Below are positions 46,298-56,967 of a stretch of 64,000 nt of DNA, in pieces. The position numbers were made by a program, and so were the translations under genes. The stretch lies in assembly GCF_000482705.1 (NCBI RefSeq), contig NZ_AXWO01000024.1, forward strand, positions 29,827 to 93,826, given 5' to 3'. The stretch is from Glycomyces arizonensis DSM 44726. GTDB lineage: Bacteria > Actinomycetota > Actinomycetes > Mycobacteriales > Micromonosporaceae. Each line of letters starts with the position of its first letter. Position 1 is the stretch's first letter. The notes below the pieces were generated by a model, which did not search any database, was not told the origin of the DNA, and saw nothing but the letters and a program-made list of their open reading frames with translations.

Positions 46298-46686
46298 CGC
46301 GCCAGGAACGCCCGTTCGGGCGCGGTGAGGCGGCGGGGCCGCTCCTCGACGGTGTCGAAGGGGACCATGACAGTCTTGGCCCGCAGGGCGAGCTTGTCGT
46401 TCGCGAACAGCTCGTAGGCGAGGGTGAACGAGGCGTTGCCCGTCCGCTCCACCCACAGCTCGACGCGGACGTCGGCCGGGACCGTGACGGGCAGCAGGAA
46501 GTCGACCTCGTGGCGTGCGACCACGATGCCCTGCCTGAACCCGTCGATCCCGGCGGCCTCGGCGGCGGTGAACATCATCGCCACGCGCGCCTCTTCGAGC
46601 AGCACCATGTACTTGTTGTTGTTCACGTGCCCGAAGGCGTCCATGTCCGACCAGCGCAGAGCCACGTCGGTCGTGAAGCGGGCCAT
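46285..46686 (-). CDS. Acyl-CoA thioesterase (hotdog fold)
   Basis: This 133-residue protein is a 4HBT-type thioesterase. LRWSDMDAFGHVNNNKYMVLLEEAR near residues 10-34 holds the catalytic-loop pattern DxxGHVNN. It would hydrolyse acyl-CoA thioesters. It starts one base after the ettA stop and overlaps the next gene, indicating a three-gene operon. Confidence 0.92.
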   Translation of the reverse strand: MARFTTDVALRWSDMDAFGHVNNNKYMVLLEEARVAMMFTAAEAAGIDGFRQGIVVARHEVDFLLPVTVPADVRVELWVERTGNASFTLAYELFANDKLALRAKTVMVPFDTVEERPRRLTAPERAFLARWTD

Positions 46687-46687
46687 G

Positions 46688-48367
<1,680 letters not shown>

Positions 48368-48515
48368 ATTGATCCTTCGCGTCACTCGGAACTGACCGAC
48401 CTCAATGATGTCAAGTCCCTGCGCTTGCCGCCATTCGGCCCGCCCCGGTTGCGACCGCGTCACGGACCGCCGGGGCCGGGCGGCCGGTAATCTTGTGTAA
48501 AGGAGGGACTACAAA

Positions 48516-49961
48516 TTGAGCAACGCATCCTTCATTGTCGTAGCCAACCGCCTCCCCGTCGACTCCGTGGTCGACGACGAGGGAAATCGAACCTGGCGCC
48601 GATCCCCTGGCGGCCTCGTCACCGCCCTCGAACCAGTTCTCCGCGCCAACCAGGGCACGTGGATCGGCTGGGCCGGCCAGACCGGCGCCGCTCCCGAGCC
48701 GTTCGAGGCCGACGGCATCACGCTGCTGCCGATCGAGCTCAGCGCCGATGAGATCGCCCGCTACTACGAGGGCTTCTCGAACGCCTCGATCTGGCCGCTC
48801 TATCACGACGCGGTGCAGCCTCGCGTCTTCCGCCGCTCGTGGTGGAAGTCGTATTACGAGGTCAACACGCGTTTCGCCGAGGTGTGCGCCGCCGAGGCCG
48901 CGCCCGGGGCCGTGGTGTGGATCCAGGACTACCAGCTCCAACTCGTCCCCGCGATGCTGCGGGAGCGCCGTCCCGACCTGCGCATCGGCTTCTTCCTGCA
49001 CATCCCCTTCCCGCCGGTCGAGCTGTTCATGCAGCTGCCACATCGCATGGAGATCCTCAAGGGCCTGCTGGGGGCCGACCTGGTGGGCTTCCAGCGGCCC
49101 CTGGCCGCCCAGAACTTCCTCGCGCTCACCCGCCACCTGCTCGGCTACCGTCCCCGCGGCCACTACGTCACCGTCGACGACCGCCTGGTCAGGGCCGACG
49201 CGTTCCCCATCTCGATCGACACCGCCGCGTACGAGGAGGTCGCGAACACCGAGCGGGCGCGGCACCGGGCCAAGGAGATCCGCGCCGAGCTGGGCGAGCC
49301 GGACACGGTCATCCTCGGCGTCGACCGGCTGGACTACACCAAGGGCATCGAGACGCGCCTCAAGGCGTTCCGGGAGCTGTTGGAAGACGGGCGCTTCCGC
49401 GTGCCGAAGACGGTGATGGTGCAGGTGGCCACGCCGAGCCGCGAGCGCGTCGAGCAGTACCGGGTGCTGCGCGACAAGGTCGAGCGTGAAGTCGGTCGCA
49501 TCAACGGCGAATTCGGCCAGGTGGGCCTTCCGGCGGTCCACTACCTCCACCAATCGTTTGACAGGTACGAGCTCGCGGCGCTGTACCAGGCCGCCGACGT
49601 GATGGCTGTCACACCCATCCGCGACGGCATGAATCTCGTCGCAAAGGAGTACGTGGCCAGCCAGATCGAGAACCACGGCGCGCTCGTACTCAGCGAGTTC
49701 GCCGGTGCCGCAGGCGATCTGCGTCAGGCGTTCCTGGTGAACCCGCACGATTTGACCGATCTGAAAGACGGATTTGTGACAGCGGCGGAATCGTCTCCGG
49801 ACGATAAGATGAAAAGAATGCGCGCGATGAGGCGCTACCTGCGCAAGCACGACGTAAGCCGTTGGGCCCGCAGTTTCCTCACAGCGCTAGGCGTTCCGGA
49901 GCGCAGCGCAGCGTACAATCCGGGCAGCCCACCCGCCGCTGACGCGGCTGAAGGCACGTAG
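48516..49961 (+). CDS. otsA: Trehalose-6-phosphate synthase
   Basis: This 481-residue GT20 enzyme joins a nucleotide-glucose donor (UDP- or ADP-glucose) with glucose 6-phosphate. VVANRLPV and [10 protein letters not shown] near the N-terminus, [30 protein letters not shown] and [16 protein letters not shown] are classical. It starts at TTG 48516 after AAAGGAGGG. The otsB-trehalase fusion follows after 46 bases, giving a complete trehalose pathway. Confidence 0.96.
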   Translation: MSNASFIVVANRLPVDSVVDDEGNRTWRRSPGGLVTALEPVLRANQGTWIGWAGQTGAAPEPFEADGITLLPIELSADEIARYYEGFSNASIWPLYHDAVQPRVFRRSWWKSYYEVNTRFAEVCAAEAAPGAVVWIQDYQLQLVPAMLRERRPDLRIGFFLHIPFPPVELFMQLPHRMEILKGLLGADLVGFQRPLAAQNFLALTRHLLGYRPRGHYVTVDDRLVRADAFPISIDTAAYEEVANTERARHRAKEIRAELGEPDTVILGVDRLDYTKGIETRLKAFRELLEDGRFRVPKTVMVQVATPSRERVEQYRVLRDKVEREVGRINGEFGQVGLPAVHYLHQSFDRYELAALYQAADVMAVTPIRDGMNLVAKEYVASQIENHGALVLSEFAGAAGDLRQAFLVNPHDLTDLKDGFVTAAESSPDDKMKRMRAMRRYLRKHDVSRWARSFLTALGVPERSAAYNPGSPPAADAAEGT

Positions 49962-50007
49962 GCACAAGCCTCATTTCGCAACTGACCGGTGTTGGAGATA
50001 CGCCAAG

Positions 50008-52602
50008 ATGACCGCACCAAGCCCAGAGGGACCCGGCCCTGAAGGACTGAGTTCCTCCGACGAGCTTCGCTCGGCCCTCGCTCAACTCGCCCGCGTCCCG
50101 CAGCTGTTGATCGCCTGCGACTACGACGGCACCCTCGCCCCCATCGTCACCGACCCCTCGCAGGCCAAACCGATCCCCGAATCGGTGACGGCGCTGCGGA
50201 CGCTCGCGAACCTGCCGCAGACGAAGGTGGCGGTCATCTCCGGTCGCGCACTGCGGGACCTCGCGGCGCTCTCGCGCCTGCCCTCCGAGATCCATCTGGT
50301 GGGCTCGCACGGCTCCGAGTTCGACATCGGGTTCACCCGGGCGCTCTCGAGCGAGGACCAGCGGCGCCGTGACAAGCTCGTGGCCGAGCTCACGGCGATC
50401 GCCGAGCGCTACGAGGGCACCCGGGTCGAACCGAAGCCCGCCGGCGCGGCCCTGCACACGCGCGAGGCCGCGGAGGCGGACGCGACCGAGGCCGTCGAGG
50501 AGGTCCGCGAGGGCCCGTCCACTTGGGATGGCGTGCAGACCACCGAGGGCAAGGCCGTCATCGACCTGTCGGTGGTGACCACCCACAAGGGCGACGCCCT
50601 CGACAAGCTGCGCCACCAGCTGGGCGCCTCGGCGGTGCTCTTCCTCGGCGACGACGTCACCGACGAGAACGCCTTCGCGCATCTCCACGGCCCGGACATC
50701 GGCGTCCGGGTGGGGCCGGGCTCCACCCGGGCGGCCTTCCGCATCGGCGACCCCGAGGACGTCGCGAGGCTCCTGGCGCACCTCGTCGACATCCGCCGCA
50801 GCTGGCTCCAGGGCGAGTCGGCCCAGCTCATCGAACGCCACTCGATGCTGGCCGACGGCGCCAACCACGCGCTGCTGGCCCCCGACGGGCGACTGACGTG
50901 GATGTGCCACCCGCGCCCCGACTCCGCCTCGGTCTTCGCCGACCTCCTCGGCGGCGAGCACGCCGGGCACTTCACCGTCCAGCCGATCAACGCGGGCATC
51001 CCGCTGGGCCAGCGCTACGTCGCGGGCACGATGACCGTCGAGACGCGCTGGCCGGGCCTGACGGTCACCGACTGGCTCGACTCGACGCTGCGCCGCAGGG
51101 GCGACTTCAACGCCACCGTCCTGGTGCGCGAGATCACCGGCGAAGTCCCCATCAAGATCACCTTCGCGCCGCGCCCGGAGTTCGGGCAGCTGCCCGTGCA
51201 GCTCCAGCCGGTGGCCGACGACGGCCTCAAGGTCCTTGGCGCCAACGAGCCGATCACCCTGCGCTCGCCGGGCGTGGAGTGGCAGATCGAGCACGACGGC
51301 CAGCACGCGCTGGCCACCGCCGCGGTCGACCTGGCCGCGATCGGCGGCTCGCTGATCTTGGAGATGCGCGCCGGCATCGACGACCTCGGCGAGTGGAAGC
51401 CGCCGGTCCACGTCAGGCGGCGCACCACCGAGGCCGGATGGCGCAACTGGTCGGACTCGCTGAAGCTGCCCAGCATCGAACCCGAGGCGGTCTCGCGTTC
51501 GGCGCTGACACTGCGGGCCCTGTGCTACCAGCCCACCGGCGCGATCCTCGCCGCCGGGACCACCTCGCTCCCCGAAGAGCTCGGCGGGGTCCGCAACTGG
51601 GACTACCGGTTCTGCTGGATCCGCGACGCGGCGATGACCGCGCACGCGCTGGTCGACATCGGCTCCCTCCAAGAGGCCGAGGCCTACTTCGAGTGGGTCT
51701 CCAGCATCATCGAGCGCACCGCGGGCCACCCCGAGCGGCTCGCGCCCCTCTACGACATCGAAGGCGTCGCGCCCTCCCCCGAGGCCATCATCGAGACCCT
51801 CCCCGGGTACGCCGGAGCCCGGCCGGTGCGCATCAACAACGCCGCCTCCAGCCAGGTCCAGCTCGACGTCTTCGGGCCCGTCGCGATGCTCGTCGAGGCC
51901 GTCGCCCAGCGTCGGGGCCACCTCTCGGAGTTCGAGCAGTCCGTCCTGACCTCCATGGTCGAGGCGGTCGAGAAGCGCTGGCACGAGCCCGACCACGGCA
52001 TCTGGGAGGCCCGCCAGGCACCGAGGCACCACGTCTACTCCAAGGTGATGTGCTGGGTGACCGTCGACCGGGCGCTCAAGGTCGCCGAGCAGTTCGGCAT
52101 GGAGTACGGCCCCACCTGGCCCGAGCTCCGCGACTCGATCGCCAAGAACGTCCTCGAACTGGGCTGGAACGACGAGGTCGGCGCCTACACCGCCGCCTAC
52201 GGCGACGACGACCTCGACGCCGCCTCGCTATGGGTGGGCCTGTCCGGCCTCCTGGCCGCCGACGACCCGCGGTACCTCAAGACGGTCCTCAGGATCGAGG
52301 CCGGACTGCGCAGCGGCCCGACCGTTTACCGCTATCACCGCGACGACGGCCTGCCGGGCACCGAGGGCGGGTTCATCCTGTGCGCCGCCTGGCTCGCCGA
52401 GGCGTACCTCCAGGTGGGCCGTCGCACCGACGCCGAGGAGCTGTTCGAGCAGATCCTCGCCTGCGCGGGGCCGACCGGCCTGCTGCCCGAGCAGTGGGAC
52501 CCGATCGCCGAACGCGGCCTTGGAAACCACCCGCAGGCGTACTCGCATCTCGGCATGATCCGCGTGGCCAACCTGCTCAACGGCCAGAACGGTCACGTGT
52601 AG
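50008..52602 (+). CDS. otsB: Trehalose-6-phosphate phosphatase fused to GH15 trehalase-like domain
   Basis: This 864-residue protein has an N-terminal HAD phosphatase (about 30-260) with DYDGT at 38-42, SGR, KPAGAALH and GDDVTDENAF, as in OtsB. From about 275 onward it is a GH15-type enzyme with RLTWMCHPRPDSASVFADLLGG, RNWDYRFCWIRDAAM, GTEGGFILCAAWLAEA and LPEQWDP, resembling actinobacterial trehalases. One polypeptide could therefore make trehalose and break it to glucose. It follows otsA, likely in one unit. Domain fusions of this kind are known but uncommon; whether both sites are active cannot be told here. Confidence 0.93.
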   Translation: MTAPSPEGPGPEGLSSSDELRSALAQLARVPQLLIACDYDGTLAPIVTDPSQAKPIPESVTALRTLANLPQTKVAVISGRALRDLAALSRLPSEIHLVGSHGSEFDIGFTRALSSEDQRRRDKLVAELTAIAERYEGTRVEPKPAGAALHTREAAEADATEAVEEVREGPSTWDGVQTTEGKAVIDLSVVTTHKGDALDKLRHQLGASAVLFLGDDVTDENAFAHLHGPDIGVRVGPGSTRAAFRIGDPEDVARLLAHLVDIRRSWLQGESAQLIERHSMLADGANHALLAPDGRLTWMCHPRPDSASVFADLLGGEHAGHFTVQPINAGIPLGQRYVAGTMTVETRWPGLTVTDWLDSTLRRRGDFNATVLVREITGEVPIKITFAPRPEFGQLPVQLQPVADDGLKVLGANEPITLRSPGVEWQIEHDGQHALATAAVDLAAIGGSLILEMRAGIDDLGEWKPPVHVRRRTTEAGWRNWSDSLKLPSIEPEAVSRSALTLRALCYQPTGAILAAGTTSLPEELGGVRNWDYRFCWIRDAAMTAHALVDIGSLQEAEAYFEWVSSIIERTAGHPERLAPLYDIEGVAPSPEAIIETLPGYAGARPVRINNAASSQVQLDVFGPVAMLVEAVAQRRGHLSEFEQSVLTSMVEAVEKRWHEPDHGIWEARQAPRHHVYSKVMCWVTVDRALKVAEQFGMEYGPTWPELRDSIAKNVLELGWNDEVGAYTAAYGDDDLDAASLWVGLSGLLAADDPRYLKTVLRIEAGLRSGPTVYRYHRDDGLPGTEGGFILCAAWLAEAYLQVGRRTDAEELFEQILACAGPTGLLPEQWDPIAERGLGNHPQAYSHLGMIRVANLLNGQNGHV

Positions 52603-52684
52603 ACGCAGCGGCTAATCTGTTGGGGACGACCCTCCGGGCACTGCCCCGCACCGTCCTGACCGTCCCCGACAGAAAGCCTCCGCC

Positions 52685-54424
52685 TTGAGCTCCCCCACTC
52701 CGGCAATCCCCGGCTACCGCGACTTCGAGATGGTCGCGCACGGGTCGACCGCGTTCGTCTACCGCGCCGTCCAGGAGCGCCTCGACCGCACCGTCGCGGT
52801 CAAGGTCCTGCTCGTCGACGACGAGATGACCACCGCCGACTCGGTCGAGAAGGAGCTCGAGGCCACCGTCGCGGTCTCCAACCACCCCCACATCGTCTCG
52901 ATCATCGACACCGGCACCAGCGAGGACGGCCGCCCGTACATCGTCATGGAGTACTGCGACGGCGGCTCGTACTCGGCGATCCTCAAGGCGGGCGGCCCGC
53001 TGCCGGTCGACGACGTCATCGACGTGGGCGTCAAGATCGGCCTGGCGCTCCAGGCGGCGCACTCGGCCGACATCCTGCACCGCGACGTCAAGCCGCAGAA
53101 CCTCCTGCGCGGCCAGTACGGCCCGGCCCTGGCCGACTTCGGGATCGCCCGCGCCCCGGCGGCGCTGTCGGCGACCGAGGCGATCGACAAGCTCACGCCG
53201 CTGCACGCCTCGCCCGAGGCGCTGCTGCGGCAGGCGCAGACTCCGGCCAGCGACCTGTTCAGCCTGGCCTCGACCATGTGGCACCTGCTGGCGGGCTTCG
53301 CGCCGTTCGCCAACCCCGAGGGCGGCACCGACCCCGACACGCACCGCGCCCGCGTCACCTCCGAGGCGCCGCCGCCGAAGATCCCGCGCGAGGACCTCCC
53401 CGAATGGCTCGAAGACCTGCTGGTGCGGGCCCTCTCGCGGGACCCGAACCGGCGGCCCGAGTCGTGCCAGGCGTTCGCCGAGGAGCTCCAGCGCGGCATG
53501 TACGGCTCGGCGGGCGGCGTCGGCAAGGCCCAGGCGCCCTCGCGCATCGCCGACGTCAGCAACGAGGAGACGGTCTTCCGGCCCGAGGGCCCGCCGCCCT
53601 CGCAGCGGGCGCCGCTCGACCCGTTCGCGCCGGTCGGCCCGCCGCCGGGCCCCGACTCGGCCTACACGCTCGGCTCGGGCGCCACCGGCGGGCGCACCGA
53701 CGGCTACGCCTCGCAACTGGGGCACGCGGTCGATCCGCGCTACGTCTCCCAGCTCGACGGCTCGGCGCCGGTGAGCAGTGTGCCGCAGGCTCAGGCGAGC
53801 GCGCCGCCGATTTCGGCCGCACCGCATTCAGTGCCGCCGCAGGCACCGGTGAGCATGCGCCCGCCGATGACGCCGTGGATGCACCAGCAGGCGCCGGCGC
53901 CCGCGCCGCAGCAGCAGCCGCCGGTGTTCGCCCCGCCGGTCATCACCCGCGACAACGAGAAGCGGCCCTCGTCCCGGGCGCTGAAGGCACCGAAGGCGCC
54001 GAAGCCTCACGATGAGCGCAGCCTGAAGCCGTACGTGATCCTCGGCTCGGTGATCACGGTGGTGCTCGCACTGGTCATGGTCGGGTGGCTGTGGCTCATC
54101 TCCCCGAACGGGGACGCCGGCGATCTCGACCCGGCCGACCTCGACGGCGAGGGCGCGCCGAAGAACGTCGCGATCGACTCGTGGGTCGACGGGCAGATCG
54201 CGCTGAGCTGGGAGGCCCCCACCGAGGAGGCGGACCTGGAGTACTTCGTGACGGCGACGCGCGTCGGCGACGACATGGCCGAACCGCTCGGCGAGCCGAC
54301 CACCGACACCGAGTTCACGGCGGGCGGGCTGAGCCCGGCGGAGGACTACTGCTTCCGGGTGACCGCGGTGTGGGCCGTGGACAACGTGCCGACATCCGAC
54401 CCGGTGTGCACCGACGACGAATAG
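52685..54424 (+). CDS. Ser/Thr kinase with membrane helix and fibronectin type III domain
   Basis: This 579-residue kinase has an N-terminal catalytic domain (VAVKVL Lys, HRDVKPQN, ADFGIAR, ASPEA) with an atypical glycine loop (AHGSTAFVYRA). A 180-residue Pro/Ala-rich cytoplasmic linker follows, then one membrane helix near 450-470 (YVILGSVITVVLALVMVGW) and an extracellular FN3-like domain of about 90 residues with two cysteines. The start is TTG 52685 with a weak ribosome site. It is 82 bases downstream of the trehalose genes; the link, if any, is unknown. Confidence 0.9.
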   Translation: MSSPTPAIPGYRDFEMVAHGSTAFVYRAVQERLDRTVAVKVLLVDDEMTTADSVEKELEATVAVSNHPHIVSIIDTGTSEDGRPYIVMEYCDGGSYSAILKAGGPLPVDDVIDVGVKIGLALQAAHSADILHRDVKPQNLLRGQYGPALADFGIARAPAALSATEAIDKLTPLHASPEALLRQAQTPASDLFSLASTMWHLLAGFAPFANPEGGTDPDTHRARVTSEAPPPKIPREDLPEWLEDLLVRALSRDPNRRPESCQAFAEELQRGMYGSAGGVGKAQAPSRIADVSNEETVFRPEGPPPSQRAPLDPFAPVGPPPGPDSAYTLGSGATGGRTDGYASQLGHAVDPRYVSQLDGSAPVSSVPQAQASAPPISAAPHSVPPQAPVSMRPPMTPWMHQQAPAPAPQQQPPVFAPPVITRDNEKRPSSRALKAPKAPKPHDERSLKPYVILGSVITVVLALVMVGWLWLISPNGDAGDLDPADLDGEGAPKNVAIDSWVDGQIALSWEAPTEEADLEYFVTATRVGDDMAEPLGEPTTDTEFTAGGLSPAEDYCFRVTAVWAVDNVPTSDPVCTDDE

Positions 54425-54490
54425 ACGACGGCGCTCGGCCGGGACGCCCGCGAAGGGCACCGCGGCCGGGCGCATTCGAGCCGCAACGAA

Positions 54491-54528
54491 AAAGCTCCAC
54501 GCCTCGCTTCGCGCGAGGGTGGAGCTTT
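54491..54528. terminator. Bidirectional terminator
   Basis: AAAGCTCCAC and CCTCGC pair with GCGAGG and GTGGAGCTTT with one bulged base around a short loop, between converging genes. Confidence 0.85.
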
Positions 54529-54542
54529 CGTCCGATCGGGGC

Positions 54543-54893
54543 TCAGGCGGCCGCTTCGGCGGTCTCGCCGAACGCGCCGGCCTCTTCGAGGCTCTTCAGC
54601 GTGGTGTCCCAGCCCTGCTCGGCCGGGAAGTCGGCCGCGAAGGTCTCGATCTCGGCCTTGATCTTCTCGCCGTGACCGGCCTCGTTCAGGGCCTTGACGG
54701 CCTCGGCGAAGGCTTCGGACCCGGTGGCGAGGTGCAGGTTGCGCCCGTCGGTCAGGTTGCGCAGGTACACGTGCTTGCCGTTGTTGAGCGGGATCAGGTA
54801 CTTGAATTCCCCGAGGACGCTGAGTCCGCCCGCAGCGCCCTTCTGTCCGGCCTTGACGGAAGCGCGTGCGGTTTTGGAAGTGTTGGCTGCCAC
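54543..54893 (-). CDS. Hypothetical protein, small and helical
   Basis: This 116-residue soluble protein has no assigned family. It has a basic N-terminus (ANTSKTARASVKAGQKG), a central GKHVYLRNLTDGRNLHLATGSEAFAEAV and an acidic helical C-terminus. GTG 54893 is preceded by GAGGAG and is better than the upstream in-frame ATG. It is bounded by a terminator. The function is unknown. Confidence 0.75.
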   Translation of the reverse strand: MAANTSKTARASVKAGQKGAAGGLSVLGEFKYLIPLNNGKHVYLRNLTDGRNLHLATGSEAFAEAVKALNEAGHGEKIKAEIETFAADFPAEQGWDTTLKSLEEAGAFGETAEAAA

Positions 54894-55285
54894 GCCGGTC
54901 TCCTCACCATGTCGTGTAAGTCGAGTCTTCGGCCAGACACAGGAAGCAGACCGGAAGGGGGTACTGAACCTGGGTTGGACCACAAAAGAAAACCGACACT
55001 ATGCCGGTCAAGCGCAAGTGTAGCTCAGCGGAGTCCCGCGCCGACTAGCACACGGACCAGGCGTGATGCAGTGAACTCGTTGAAAAAGTGAGCGCCTGGA
55101 GCGGTTTAAGCCTAGCGCGATGCTTTCGAAGCTGTCAGTATGTAAGTGAGCGGAATAGCGTCCCGGGTTCGAGTTCATCCCTCACTTGACCCGGTCGATA
55201 CCCGTTGGGCGGCTTCATGTCGCTTTCAATTGACCACAAGGAGTGAGCCAGTACTCAGATACGCCGATTCCCAAGGAGGTGCGCG
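54894..55285. other. Intergenic region, no gene seen
   Basis: These 392 bases separate two divergent genes and must hold both promoters. A GTAGCTCAGCGG segment near 55020 looks like a tRNA D arm, but no tRNA cloverleaf can be formed. I see nothing else I can support. Confidence 0.5.
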
Positions 55286-55780
55286 ATGCAGACACGCGGC
55301 GTGATCTACATCCACTCCAGCCCGCCGGCGGTGTGCCCGCACGTCGAGTGGGCGATCGGGCGTGTCCTGGGTTCGGCGACGGTCAAGCTCGGCTGGGCGC
55401 CGCAGGAGGCCGAGCGCGGCACGATGCGCGCCGAGCGGGCCTGGACGGCCGAGCCGGGCGTCGGCGCCGAGATCGCGAAGGCGTTGGCGCAGTGGCCGAT
55501 GCTGCGGTTCGAGGTCACCGAGGACCCGAGCGCGGGCGTCGACGGCGAGCGGATCATGCACGTGCCCGGCAGGGGCGTGTACCGCGCGGCGATGAGCGCG
55601 GGCGGCGGGATCATGATCGCCGAGGACCGCATCCGGGCGCTGCTGGCGACGACCACGAGCGCCGAGGCGCTGCGGGGCGGACTGGACCAGCTGCTGGGCC
55701 TGGAGTGGGACCGCGAGCTGAGCCCCTACCGTCAGGCGGCGGGCGGCGACGAGCAGTCCTGGCTCTCCCAGGTCAGCTAG
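55286..55780 (+). CDS. DUF3145 family protein
   Basis: This 164-residue protein matches the actinobacterial DUF3145 family: GVIYIHSSPPAVCPHVEWAIGR at the start, LGWAPQEAERGTMRAERAW, and AGGGIMIAEDRIRALLA. The biochemical function is not known. ATG 55286 has AAGGAGGTG upstream, a near-perfect ribosome site, implying high expression. Confidence 0.9.
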   Translation: MQTRGVIYIHSSPPAVCPHVEWAIGRVLGSATVKLGWAPQEAERGTMRAERAWTAEPGVGAEIAKALAQWPMLRFEVTEDPSAGVDGERIMHVPGRGVYRAAMSAGGGIMIAEDRIRALLATTTSAEALRGGLDQLLGLEWDRELSPYRQAAGGDEQSWLSQVS

Positions 55781-55849
55781 CGGCCGTGCGGCAGCAAACC
55801 GCGTGCCCGCTCCCTGCGTTGTCGGCCCCACGGCCGTTTCACAGCGGCT

Positions 55850-56039
55850 CAGCGGAATCGTCGTCTCCCCGCCCGCTGCGGCACGGCCATTGCGCCACCG
55901 CTTCCCGGTCCGGTAGTCGATGCCGACACGCTTCGACGCTGGTGAGCCCCTGGTCCATGAGACGGAAGTATGCTTCCCGTTCACGAACCAGGGGCTTAGA
56001 GCTCGACCGCTGCCGGTCCTCCCGGATCTCGAAAGCCAT
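55850..56039 (-). pseudogene. IS30-family transposase N-terminal remnant
   Basis: Reading from ATG 56039, SKPLVREREAYFRLMDQG followed by LTSVEAC is typical of actinobacterial IS30 transposases. A frame change near 55925 is needed to continue with RVGIDYRTGKRWRNGR. The remaining transposase, including the DDE catalytic part, is absent, and no inverted repeats were recognised. The remaining gap between 55781 and 56233 holds nothing else I can support, apart from a CCGCCGC hairpin near 56185. Confidence 0.75.
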
Positions 56040-56233
56040 CGCAATCCCTTATGGAACAAGGTGCTGCAACGACCACCAGGACCCAGGGTTCGCGCGGAGG
56101 CCGGTCGTTCGCATCAGCGCCGCGTCGGTCGGGACGCTGCGGAGGAAGGGCATCGGTCGGCCCGGCCCTTTCGCCGCACCGCCGCCGCATGCGGGCGGCG
56201 GGCCGATTCGCCCATCGCGACAGGCGGCTCAGC

Positions 56234-56878
56234 TCAGTCGAGCGCGAGATTGCTGAAGTCCGGGCCCTTGGTGCGGGTGCGCTTGAGCTCGTAGAAGCCG
56301 GGGGTCGTCGTCACCGCGTAGACGCCGTCCCACAGCTTCGCCGCCGCCTCGCCCTGGGGGGCCGGGGTGACGACCGGTCCGAACAGGCCGACCTGCCGCC
56401 CCTCGTCGTTCTCCACGGCCACCACCGGGGTGCCGACGTCGGTGCCCACCAGGTCGATGCCGCGCCGGTGCGAGGCCCTGAGCGCCTCGTCCCACTGCTC
56501 GGTCTTGCCGGCCTCGGCCAGTTCGGCGGGCAGGCCGGCCTTCTCCAGGGCCGCCGGGATGTACTCCTCTGAGTCCTTCGAGCGGCGCAGGTGGATCTGG
56601 TTGCCCAGGGCGGTGTAGAGCCGCCCGAGCGCCTCGTTGTCGTACTGCTCGGCCACGGCCGTCGCGACGCGCACCGCCGGGAGCGTCCCCGGCATCATCT
56701 CGGCGTACTCCTCGGGGAGCTCGTCGAGCCGGGGCTCGTTGAGCACGTAGAGGCTCATGACGTTCCATCTGATGTGGAGGTCGCGGAGCTTCGACGCCTC
56801 GATGATCCAGCGGGAGGTCATCCACGCCCAGGGGCACGCGGGGTCGAACCAGAAGTCCACGGTCTTGGTTTCAGCCAT
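56234..56878 (-). CDS. DsbA-family mycothiol-dependent nitroreductase-like protein
   Basis: This 214-residue thioredoxin-fold protein resembles Rv2466c-type proteins: VDFWFDPACPWAWMTSRWI and GTPVVAVENDEGRQVGLFGPV are in typical positions. The active-site motif is CPWA, with only the first cysteine (Cys15), where Rv2466c is recalled as CPWC. The family uses mycothiol to reduce disulfides and nitro compounds. It is divergent from an AraC regulator, with a palindrome between them, so it may be regulated by it. Confidence 0.88.
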   Translation of the reverse strand: MAETKTVDFWFDPACPWAWMTSRWIIEASKLRDLHIRWNVMSLYVLNEPRLDELPEEYAEMMPGTLPAVRVATAVAEQYDNEALGRLYTALGNQIHLRRSKDSEEYIPAALEKAGLPAELAEAGKTEQWDEALRASHRRGIDLVGTDVGTPVVAVENDEGRQVGLFGPVVTPAPQGEAAAKLWDGVYAVTTTPGFYELKRTRTKGPDFSNLALD

Positions 56879-56940
56879 GGCGACCAGACTACGCCGCGCC
56901 CTCGGCGGTGATCCGGTTCGACGAAGTCGATCATGAAATC

Positions 56941-56952
56941 CCGGTATACCGG
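56941..56952. promoter_or_regulatory. Palindrome between DsbA-like and AraC genes
   Basis: CCGGTATACCGG is a perfect 12-bp palindrome in an AT-richer gap between divergent genes. It may be a regulator-binding site. It lies inside the longer possible reading of the AraC gene (GTG 56908), which is one reason the downstream start is preferred. Confidence 0.5.
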
Positions 56953-56967
56953 ATAAACTCGCCGTTG

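Noticed and set aside
55015..55190. tRNA-like D-arm (TAGCTCAGCGG) and T-loop-like (GGTTCGAGTTC) sequences
   Set aside because: They are about 150 bases apart, no anticodon arm lies between at the right distance, and the T stem does not pair.
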